Assembly: GCA_902532195.1 (NCBI GenBank)
Contig: CACAHE010000011.1
Coordinates: 1 to 32,565 of the forward strand
Source: an uncultured Pelagibacteraceae bacterium
Lineage (GTDB): Bacteria; Pseudomonadota; Alphaproteobacteria; Pelagibacterales; Pelagibacteraceae
Length of the DNA: 32,565 nt
Reading direction: 5' to 3'
Shown: piece after piece, positions 16,057-22,462 of the stretch
Position numbering within the stretch: the stretch's first letter is position 1
How the letters are laid out: each line of letters opens with the position of its first letter
Notes under the pieces: generated by a model
Database searches by the model: none
Told to the model about the DNA's origin: nothing
What the model saw: only the letters and a program-made list of their open reading frames with translations
Translations under genes and position numbers: made by a program

Positions 16057-16196
16057 TAGTTTTGGCACGTCGTTGTATGCGCTACCGCCATGCCTTCCGC
16101 TTTACGATTTTAGCGCTACTCCGTAAAGCTTTCTGCCCCCTGGGCTTGAACCTCTCGGTTTTTCCCCAATCGGCCAGTTAAGGGTTGCCCCTTAAT
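16012..16196 (-). ncRNA. Unassigned structured RNA, about 185 nt
   Basis: A distinctly GC-richer patch in AT-rich spacer folds on the minus strand into successive elements. First is TTAAGGG-GCAA-CCCTTAA (16178-16195), a 7-bp stem with a GNRA tetraloop. Second is a long arm capped by AACC-GAGA-GGTT (16149-16160, another GNRA loop), extended by TTGGG/CCCAG and by a base stem at 16172-16177 with 16133-16138. Third is the 8-bp stem GCTTTACG/CGTAAAGC (16099-16106 with 16122-16129). Fourth is GGCATG/CGTGCC (16064-16069 with 16089-16094). Last is the terminator hairpin. GCGCTA in the third element's loop (16111-16116) is complementary to TAGCGC in the fourth (16079-16084), a kissing loop or pseudoknot. 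The loops are GNRA only when read on the minus strand, which agrees with the terminator. It does not match tRNA, RNase P, 4.5S or 6S RNA as I know them. The 5' end is not fixed. Confidence 0.72.
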
Positions 16197-16293
16197 TCAT
16201 TTATACGTTATCATATCAATATATTAAATTTAATCACTTTTTTGTTGAATTTATTGATTTTTTAACAGGGTTGAATAGTGGGGATAACTTAAT

Positions 16294-16458
16294 TTATTTC
16301 ATTAGTAAATAAAGCAAAACAAATATACTTATTAAAAAAACTCCAAAAATTAACAATAATAGTCTATTTTTGGTTTTTTCTGTAAGCCTAGATAATAAAT
16401 ACATTGTCAAAAATATTATTAAGGGTACCGCTAAACCTATTATTAAATATTTTGGCAT
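16294..16458 (-). CDS. Small two-helix membrane protein, 54 residues
   Basis: Found by direct translation on the minus strand. It begins MPKYLIIGLAVPLIIFLTMYLL (first membrane helix), continues with the short polar turn SRLTEKTKNR, and ends with the second helix LLLLIFGVFLISIFVLLYLLMK. It starts 4 bases after the stop of a 35-residue lipoprotein gene on the same strand, which supports a small operon. The two-helix hairpin resembles small cell-envelope proteins. I do not recognise the family. Confidence 0.6.
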   Translation of the reverse strand: MPKYLIIGLAVPLIIFLTMYLLSRLTEKTKNRLLLLIFGVFLISIFVLLYLLMK

Positions 16459-16462
16459 TTTA

Positions 16463-16570
16463 TTAATATCCTAATGATTGAATATCATTACTGTTTTCTC
16501 CGCACGAATATATCATTATTGCTGTCAAAACTATTATCAATGTGGCTTTATATATTTTATTTTTTTTCAT
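16463..16570 (-). CDS. Tiny putative lipoprotein, 35 residues
   Basis: Found by direct translation. MKKNKIYKATLIIVLTAIMIYSC has a basic start, a hydrophobic stretch and a lipobox (IYSC, Cys23). The mature part is only 13 residues (CGENSNDIQSLGY). It is the first gene of a two-gene minus-strand unit with the membrane-hairpin gene at 16294-16458. Its start is divergent from the recombinase gene 84 bases away. Very small size makes chance possible, but the lipoprotein pattern and tight spacing argue for a gene. Confidence 0.5.
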   Translation of the reverse strand: MKKNKIYKATLIIVLTAIMIYSCGENSNDIQSLGY

Positions 16571-16592
16571 TATTATCTTTTAACTTATTTGC

Positions 16593-16621
16593 TTGACATT
16601 CAATATGTGTTATATTATTAC
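16593..16621 (+). promoter_or_regulatory. Promoter of the tyrosine recombinase gene
   Basis: TTGACA (16593-16598) and TATTAC (16616-16621) are 17 bases apart. The start point would be near 16628, inside the inverted repeat 16620-16648, which could therefore also act as an operator. Confidence 0.6.
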
Positions 16622-16648
16622 TAATGATAATTAATTGTTATCAATAGT
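16620..16648. repeat. dif-like 11-7-11 inverted repeat beside the recombinase gene
   Basis: ACTAATGATAA (16620-16630) and TTATCAATAGT (16638-16648) are inverted copies with 10 of 11 positions matching, around the 7-base centre TTAATTG. Two inverted arms of about 11 bases around a 6-8 base spacer is the layout of tyrosine-recombinase core sites such as dif. The inner arm ends (ATAA, TTAT) resemble those of dif. It overlaps the recombinase promoter, so an autoregulatory operator is equally possible. Confidence 0.5.
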
Positions 16649-16654
16649 AATTGT

Positions 16655-17608
16655 ATGAATGAACTAATTACAGATCTAAAATTACTCCATGAGGAAACTT
16701 TAAATAACCTCAGAAGCTCTAAAGCTAACAATACATTAAGGGCTTATAAATCAGATTTTAAAGATTTTGGAGCATTTTGTGCAAAACACGGCTTTAAATC
16801 ATTGCCAACAGAACCTAAAATTGTCTCTCTGTATCTTACGCATTTGTCAAAAAATTCAAAAATAAGCACTTTAAGAAGAAGATTAGTATCCATAAGTATG
16901 GTTCATAAGCTTAAGGGCCATTATTTAGATACAAAGCATCCAATAATTATTGAAAATTTAATGGGTATAAAAAGGGTCAAAGGTAGCATTCAGAAAGGAA
17001 AAAAACCTATATTAATCAATCATTTAAAATCTATTATTAATGTAATTAATGAACAAGAAATAGATGAAATTAAAAAAAGCAGAGATAAGACAATTCTACT
17101 AATTGGATTTGGTGGTGGTTTTAGACGTACAGAACTAATATCAATTGATCATGAAGATCTTGAATTTGTACCTGAGGGTGTAAAAATTACTATTAAAAGG
17201 TCTAAAACTGACCAATTTGGCGAAGGAATGATAAAGGGACTACCCTACTTTACAAACGAAGAATATTGCCCAGTAAATAACTTAAAAAAATGGTTAGCAT
17301 TATCAGATATTAAATCAGGGCCAATATTTAGACGTTTTTCAAAAGGTTCCGTATTAACAAATAAGAGATTAACAGATCAATCTGTAGTCTTAATAATAAA
17401 GGATTACTTAAATTTAGCAGGCATAGAAAATAAAAATTACTCAGGACACAGTCTAAGATCAGGTTTTGCAACGGTAGCAGCAGAATCGGGAGCAGATGAA
17501 CGAAGTATAATGGCTATGACTGGTCACAAAACAACTCAAATGGTTAGAAGATATATTAGAGAAGCAAATATATTTAAAAATAATGCATTAAGTAAAATTA
17601 AAATATGA
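16655..17608 (+). CDS. Tyrosine-type site-specific recombinase (phage integrase family)
   Basis: Catalyses DNA strand exchange, probably insertion, excision or rearrangement of the island. It is 317 residues. The N-terminal SAM-like DNA-binding domain covers about 1-105 (NTLRAYKSDFKDFGAFC). The catalytic domain carries all expected residues: Arg157 in GFRRTEL, Lys184 in RSKTD, His265 and Arg268 in GHSLRSG, His291 in TGHKTTQM, and the nucleophile Tyr300 in RRYIREA. It therefore looks active. It lacks the extra features of integron integrases. The FkbM gene follows with an ATGA overlap, so recombinase and cargo are transcribed together. No Shine-Dalgarno precedes ATG 16655. Its target site is unknown; the repeat at 16620-16648 and tRNA-Glu are candidates. 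Confidence 0.93.
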   Translation: MNELITDLKLLHEETLNNLRSSKANNTLRAYKSDFKDFGAFCAKHGFKSLPTEPKIVSLYLTHLSKNSKISTLRRRLVSISMVHKLKGHYLDTKHPIIIENLMGIKRVKGSIQKGKKPILINHLKSIINVINEQEIDEIKKSRDKTILLIGFGGGFRRTELISIDHEDLEFVPEGVKITIKRSKTDQFGEGMIKGLPYFTNEEYCPVNNLKKWLALSDIKSGPIFRRFSKGSVLTNKRLTDQSVVLIIKDYLNLAGIENKNYSGHSLRSGFATVAAESGADERSIMAMTGHKTTQMVRRYIREANIFKNNALSKIKI

Positions 17609-18348
17609 TCAAAGACATTGAATATATATTTAAAAAAATATTTTTAAGTGAAAAATTTTTATTAAAAAAAAGATTAAAAAGAGCAATACAAAATAATTAT
17701 GAAAAAGAATTGTCTATAGTTGATCACTTTAAAGACAAGTCAAAAGAAGCTATAGATGTAGGTGTATATAGAGGAGTATATTCATATAAACTAGCTAAAG
17801 AATTTAACAAAATACATTCATTTGAACCTAACCCACTTCTTTATCCATATTTAAAAAAATATTTAACTCAAATTATTCCAAATATGACTTTGTATAATTA
17901 CGCATTGTCTAATAAAAATGAGATAGCAAATTTAAAAATTCCAAGAAGAGGTAAATCTATTTTTAAAAATAACATTGAAGAAATTTATAAACTTGGTTGT
18001 GCAACGATTCATGAAAACAACAACTTTGAAAAATATAATAATTATGAAGTACAATGTAAAAAATTAGATGATGTTATAAATGATAAGGAAATATCTTTTA
18101 TCAAAATAGACGTTGAGGGACATGAGTTAAACGTGATAGAGGGAGCAATTAATATTATTAATAAATATAAACCTACCCTTCTAGTTGAAATAGAAGAAAA
18201 ACATACAAAAAAACCAGTTTTAAATACAATAAACAAAATTATGAAATACGGATATAAAGTGTATTTTCTAGAGAACGATCAAATAAAAGAGATAAAAGAA
18301 GATAATTTTCCAAATGAAGAAAGAAATTTTATATTTATAAAAATTTAA
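17605..18348 (+). CDS. FkbM-family SAM-dependent methyltransferase
   Basis: Probable O-methyltransferase acting on a sugar or other small hydroxyl acceptor, 247 residues. The SAM-binding core starts at about residue 50 with EAIDVGVYRGVYSYKLAKEF, followed by the acidic ribose-binding position in IHSFEPNPLLYPYL. The FkbM signature FIKIDVEGHELNVIEGA lies at about 165-181, followed by PTLLVEIEEKH. It overlaps the recombinase stop by 4 bases and converges with the dehydrogenase gene by 4 bases. Among glycosyltransferases it likely methylates a surface glycan, which caps chains or changes phage and antibody recognition in other systems. That role is inference. Confidence 0.88.
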   Translation: MIKDIEYIFKKIFLSEKFLLKKRLKRAIQNNYEKELSIVDHFKDKSKEAIDVGVYRGVYSYKLAKEFNKIHSFEPNPLLYPYLKKYLTQIIPNMTLYNYALSNKNEIANLKIPRRGKSIFKNNIEEIYKLGCATIHENNNFEKYNNYEVQCKKLDDVINDKEISFIKIDVEGHELNVIEGAINIINKYKPTLLVEIEEKHTKKPVLNTINKIMKYGYKVYFLENDQIKEIKEDNFPNEERNFIFIKI

Positions 18349-19619
18349 TTTTTATTAATACTATCGCCAATTCTTATTATTTTACAATCTTTAACATTAT
18401 AAATAAATCTAAATGGATCTATAATAATTGAGTCTTTTGGAAATTTAAAATTTACAAAATCAGCATGCTTAGTACCTATAAAAAAGGTATGTTTTTTTTG
18501 ATTATTATACCAGTTAAATTTTTTTGATATTTCACTAAAATCTTCGTCTACAAAAGGGTCCCATGAATAAACTTTATACCCTTTTTCTTTTAAAATATTT
18601 TCTAATAATAAAGATGGACTACCTAGCATCAAATTAGTTTCTGGTTTAAATGTCTTTCCCAGTATATTTATTTGTCTATTTTCTGAATTTTTTATAACTA
18701 AATCTGCCAACCATTCAGATTGTTTCTCTCTTTGCATCATTATCCCTTCAAACCAGTCATAGGATAAACCTAATTTTTGAGATAAGTGGCTTAAAGCAAT
18801 ATTGTCTCTAGGATGACAACCTCCCCCATCTCCCATGCCTCCTGACATATAAGCATCAGAAATTAATCTCCTATTAGCCATTTTTAACGCATTTGTAACA
18901 TCATCAACGTTAGTATTGGGTAAATGATGACAGGCTTCCATAATTGTATTTACGAATGAAATTTTAGTTGAAATCATAGTGTTATATGAAACCTTAATTA
19001 ATTCAGCGTTTTCAATAGTAGTTTTATAAAAAGGTGAGTCGCAAATAGTTTTATAAAAATTTTGAGCCTTTTCAGAAGCTTTTTCATTATCCACGCCAAA
19101 TAAAATAAACTCTGGATATAAAAAATCTCTTATTGTTGATCCCATAGCAATAAAGAAAGGATTATAGCAAAGCTTGGTATGACTGCCTAACAACGGTTTA
19201 ATTTCATTTCTAATTGTTCCAGGCAAAACTGTAGAAATTATAATTACAACTTTATCTTCTTTGTTTTTTTCAATTGCCGCTGATAAATCTTTTAAACCAG
19301 ATTTTAGAAAAGAATAATCAAAATCTATTCTTTTTTTTGGAATTTTTGTAATCCCTTCATATAAAGGATCATGTGGTGTTTGAATTGGAACAAAAATAAT
19401 TTCTGAACTTTTAACTAATTCATCAATACTTAAGATTTTTAATTTTGTTTTTGGTAAATATGTATCTACCCACTCTTCTCTATATCTAATTTTTTTGTTC
19501 TTAATATCATCAATTGTTTGTTGTGAAATATCATAACCAAAAACTTCATGTCCTTTAGATTCAACTGCTAAACTTACAGGCAATCCTAATTTTCCCAATC
19601 CTAAAAAACCTACTTTCAT
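18345..19619 (-). CDS. Nucleotide-sugar dehydrogenase (UDP-glucose/GDP-mannose dehydrogenase family)
   Basis: Likely oxidises C6 of a UDP- or GDP-sugar to an acid with two NAD+, supplying a uronic-acid precursor. It is 424 residues. The N-terminal Rossmann motif is GLGKLGLPVSLA at residues 6-17, with Asp30 as the NAD-ribose acid. The central domain has ENAELIKVSYNTMISTKISF with the conserved Lys209 and Asn213, and the catalytic cysteine is Cys268 in GGGCHPRD. The C-terminal UDP-binding domain has the NILGKTFKPETNLMLGSPS block. The Cys motif HPRD differs from the common FPKD and IPVDP variants, so the substrate is open. It ends the minus-strand glycan gene run and overlaps the upstream gene by 4 bases. 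Confidence 0.9.
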   Translation of the reverse strand: MKVGFLGLGKLGLPVSLAVESKGHEVFGYDISQQTIDDIKNKKIRYREEWVDTYLPKTKLKILSIDELVKSSEIIFVPIQTPHDPLYEGITKIPKKRIDFDYSFLKSGLKDLSAAIEKNKEDKVVIIISTVLPGTIRNEIKPLLGSHTKLCYNPFFIAMGSTIRDFLYPEFILFGVDNEKASEKAQNFYKTICDSPFYKTTIENAELIKVSYNTMISTKISFVNTIMEACHHLPNTNVDDVTNALKMANRRLISDAYMSGGMGDGGGCHPRDNIALSHLSQKLGLSYDWFEGIMMQREKQSEWLADLVIKNSENRQINILGKTFKPETNLMLGSPSLLLENILKEKGYKVYSWDPFVDEDFSEISKKFNWYNNQKKHTFFIGTKHADFVNFKFPKDSIIIDPFRFIYNVKDCKIIRIGDSINKN

Positions 19620-20452
19620 ATTAATTTAATAGCATCTTTTTTTCTGTTCTCTTCAGTATCTTTCCAAATTAAAAAATCTTTTTCTGGTATGCCGTCCTTC
19701 TTATTCTTTAAAAATGTATTGTCAACTTCATTTTGATAAGTGTCAGCTGATAATTGATTTACTTCAATTTTATTAGAAACTAAAAATTTTTTACTTTTAA
19801 AACTTAAATCACATATCCATGTATCTAAATACCAAAAATTAAAAAATTCGCTTCCAACATAACCTAATTTTTTATACCAAGTTCTATTCAGTATAGGAAA
19901 ATCACAATGAAGATAATTATATTTTTTACCTGAATTGATCCATAAACAATATGGTTGATTTTTGCTTATTTTTGAAAATTCTAAATCAATTAATTTATCC
20001 CAATTTTTTGATATAAACACCATGTCATCATTTGCAGGAAACAAAATTTCTCCTACAGCATTTGATGCTAGAAAATTATTTCTAATTGCATGAGTTTTTA
20101 AATTTTTGATAATTAATTTTATATCCAAATCTTTAAAAAAATAATCTAAAATTTTTTTATAATCATCAATTTCTTTGTCGTCTTCATCTAATAAAAGTAA
20201 AATTTCTATTCTTTCTGGATTATAACAATTTTTTTTTAAGCTAGTTAACATTCTTTCGAACTTTTTAGATCTTTCTCTGCTTGGTAATAATAATGAAATT
20301 TTATTAGTATAAACTTCTTTTCTAGACATATTAAACTTAATAGTTAAAAAATGGTATTTGAAAAACGTATATACGAACCAGTAAACTCTTTTAAAACCTT
20401 TTTTTAAATCTTTAAAAATACTTTGTAATATTGATCTATTAACTTTTTTCAT
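19616..20452 (-). CDS. Family 2-like glycosyltransferase (GT-A fold)
   Basis: Probable sugar transferase of 278 residues. I start at ATG 20452 (MKKVNRSILQ), which gives the ATGA overlap used across this operon; a start 12 codons earlier would overlap the previous gene by 40 bases. The GT-A domain begins at about residue 55 with ISLLLPSRERSKKFERMLTSL. EILLLLDEDDKEID and AIRNNFLASNAVGEILFPANDDMVFI follow. The DD in PANDDM is the metal/nucleotide-sugar acid motif. A basic segment before the domain with aromatic residues (YWFVYTFFKYHF) may touch the membrane. Acceptor and sugar cannot be told. Confidence 0.82.
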   Translation of the reverse strand: MKKVNRSILQSIFKDLKKGFKRVYWFVYTFFKYHFLTIKFNMSRKEVYTNKISLLLPSRERSKKFERMLTSLKKNCYNPERIEILLLLDEDDKEIDDYKKILDYFFKDLDIKLIIKNLKTHAIRNNFLASNAVGEILFPANDDMVFISKNWDKLIDLEFSKISKNQPYCLWINSGKKYNYLHCDFPILNRTWYKKLGYVGSEFFNFWYLDTWICDLSFKSKKFLVSNKIEVNQLSADTYQNEVDNTFLKNKKDGIPEKDFLIWKDTEENRKKDAIKLI

Positions 20453-21420
20453 ATTTTTTTGTAAATATCTTCTGCAATAATCTTCCAATTTTTTTTATTT
20501 CTCATCGATAACAAATTATTTCTTATTTCATTCCAAATGTTTATATCTGAAAATAATTCTAGTGTGTAATTTGAAAATTCATTCTCATCTTTTGCAATAA
20601 ATCCTGTTTTATTATGTATTATTCTTTCACTTAATGATCCTATGCCTAAAGTTACAGTTGGTATACATAGTTCTCTAGCCTCTTCTGCTGCTATACAAAA
20701 CAACTCGGCTTTATGACCTGGTACAAGAAAAACCTTTGATGTAATTAAATCATTTATTAACTCTTTTTGAGTTCCAAAATTTCTATTATAAATATTAAAC
20801 TTTGTGTTATCTTTATTGTTTGGCGTGACGTACAATTTTAATTTATTGTTCTTTTGAAAAATATAATTAATCCATATTGATATTAGTAAATCTAAGTTTC
20901 TATCTACATATGATGTAAATATAGCCTTATATGGGTCAACATTCTGTAATTTTGTGTTTATAAAAATATTATCGACAGACCAGCTTATTATATCTGATCC
21001 AAACATTCTTAGTAAATATGATCTTTTTTTTTTGTGATAATTTCCCAAAAGAAATATTTTAGGTCGATATTTTAAATATGCTATTAGTTGTTTTTTTCTA
21101 ATAAATTTTTCTATAGATTGGATACTATGAGAAATCGCAATTTTTTTATGAGATTTAATTTTATCAAAATTGTTTAAGTCATTGTTTGTGATAGCTACAT
21201 CAAAATTTATATTTTCATTGTAATAGTTAATATTGATCCATCTAATATTTCGATATGTTTTATTAGTTTCAATATTGTTTAATACAGTGATTTTATGGCC
21301 TAATTTTTCAAATTCTAAAGCTAAATTTATTAAAGATTTTTCAGCACCTCTAATTGTATTACTTTCAAGATGTGTTTGATCATATGATATAGGGTTATTA
21401 TCTAAAAAACAAATATTCAT
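20449..21420 (-). CDS. Family 4-like glycosyltransferase (GT-B fold)
   Basis: Probable sugar transferase of 323 residues. The N-terminal domain opens with MNICFLDNNPISYDQTHLESNTIRGAEKSLINLALEF, where RGAEKS replaces the usual glycine-rich GGxE loop of GT4 enzymes. The C-terminal donor-binding domain contains VDRNLDLLISIW and a donor-site region with FCIAAEEARELCIPTVTLGIGSLSERIIHNKTGFIAKDENEF, in which the paired glutamates match the EX7E-like region. It is about 50 residues shorter than typical GT4 enzymes, mostly in the middle. Both flanking genes overlap it by 4 bases. Confidence 0.82.
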   Translation of the reverse strand: MNICFLDNNPISYDQTHLESNTIRGAEKSLINLALEFEKLGHKITVLNNIETNKTYRNIRWININYYNENINFDVAITNNDLNNFDKIKSHKKIAISHSIQSIEKFIRKKQLIAYLKYRPKIFLLGNYHKKKRSYLLRMFGSDIISWSVDNIFINTKLQNVDPYKAIFTSYVDRNLDLLISIWINYIFQKNNKLKLYVTPNNKDNTKFNIYNRNFGTQKELINDLITSKVFLVPGHKAELFCIAAEEARELCIPTVTLGIGSLSERIIHNKTGFIAKDENEFSNYTLELFSDINIWNEIRNNLLSMRNKKNWKIIAEDIYKKI

Positions 21421-22421
21421 ATAAATTTTGAAATTTTTTTAACGGCTTTATCAATATTACTATTTAAAAAAACAAATGTTATTTTCATATTAGAATACCA
21501 TTCAGAAAAACTAAATTTTTGGTGATGGTATTCGTCAATATTGTTAATTTTAAAACCGAATAAATTAACTGATTTTTTATTAAATAAATAAGCAATTTGT
21601 GTAACTAATCCATGGGGGCATATTACTTTATCAGCCATTTTTATTAACAAACATAAATTTTCAGGATCAACTTTTCTTAAATAAATAACATTAGTATTTT
21701 TATTTAAAAAAGAATTTTGATTCTGAAAGTCAATTGTAGTGTAATTTTTGATAAAATATGAGTCATAATAATTATTTTCAATATCAGAAGAAAAAATAAC
21801 AAATTTATATTTATCGGCTATCATTTGAGTTATTTTTTCAAACTCATTAGTAGACCATTTTAATTGATCAAAAAAACTCTTTTTAAATTGAAAAAAAGCA
21901 AAATTATTAGGCAATTTTTTAGCTATATTATTATTTATTTTATTTAATTTAAGATCATGATAATCAAAATCTTCTTTTGCATCGATCAAAGATAGTTGAT
22001 TTTGTATTATATTCTTTTTGTTTAATTTAGTTCTATAAGCTATAGAATATTTATACAAATATTTTCTAAGAAATTGAATTGGCCTATCTCGTTTTTTTCC
22101 ATTTATTGTAATAGCAAAAAATTTTGTTTTTCTAAAAATTAATGGCATATAATAATAAAAATTTTTTGGAGTAAGAATGTATACTTCCTCATATTTATTT
22201 TTTATTAAATCAAAAAATATTTTAAATTTATCAAAAAAACTAAGATTAAAGTTAATTTTTTTAATTTTTAAATCACCTAACAAGAATCTAAAATCATAAT
22301 TGACATTTGATAAATATATAGAAATATTGCCGTTATTTTTAATTAACTTGTAGATTAATCTAACTGAGCTTACTAAATCACCACCTCTATCATTTTTAAA
22401 AATTAATATTTTTTTTGACAT
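21417..22421 (-). CDS. Family 9-like glycosyltransferase (heptosyltransferase-like)
   Basis: Probable transferase of the GT9 family, 334 residues. It opens with ILIFKNDRGGDLVSSVRLIYKLIKN, corresponding to the GT9 start (ILxxRxxxxGDxxxxxPxxxxL). Near the C terminus, DKVICPHGLVTQIAYLFNKKSVNLFG corresponds to the family donor-site block normally written with GPxSGxxHxAxxxxxPxxxLFG, here with PHG in place of DSG. In other bacteria GT9 enzymes add heptose or related sugars to lipopolysaccharide core. Diverged; the sugar is unknown. It is separated by 41 bases from the gene upstream, the only real gap inside this glycan run. Confidence 0.75.
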   Translation of the reverse strand: MSKKILIFKNDRGGDLVSSVRLIYKLIKNNGNISIYLSNVNYDFRFLLGDLKIKKINFNLSFFDKFKIFFDLIKNKYEEVYILTPKNFYYYMPLIFRKTKFFAITINGKKRDRPIQFLRKYLYKYSIAYRTKLNKKNIIQNQLSLIDAKEDFDYHDLKLNKINNNIAKKLPNNFAFFQFKKSFFDQLKWSTNEFEKITQMIADKYKFVIFSSDIENNYYDSYFIKNYTTIDFQNQNSFLNKNTNVIYLRKVDPENLCLLIKMADKVICPHGLVTQIAYLFNKKSVNLFGFKINNIDEYHHQKFSFSEWYSNMKITFVFLNSNIDKAVKKISKFI

Positions 22422-22462
22422 TTTGTAAATATATAAAAAATAATGTTATATAAAAAATTTAA

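Noticed and set aside
15917..16126. Plus-strand frame of 69 codons across the alkyltransferase start and the structured RNA
   Set aside because: It is antisense to a recognised gene and to the RNA helices, with no family-like sequence.
16142..16160. tRNA T-arm-like sequence GGTTCAAGC in the structured RNA
   Set aside because: The flanks do not form a 5-bp T stem and no acceptor stem or CCA follows; the bases fit better in a GAGA-capped hairpin.
16020..16196. Integron-type attC site as explanation for the GC-rich patch
   Set aside because: The hairpins are stacked as several separate elements with GNRA loops and a terminator; the conserved attC end boxes are not visible and the recombinase lacks integron-integrase features.
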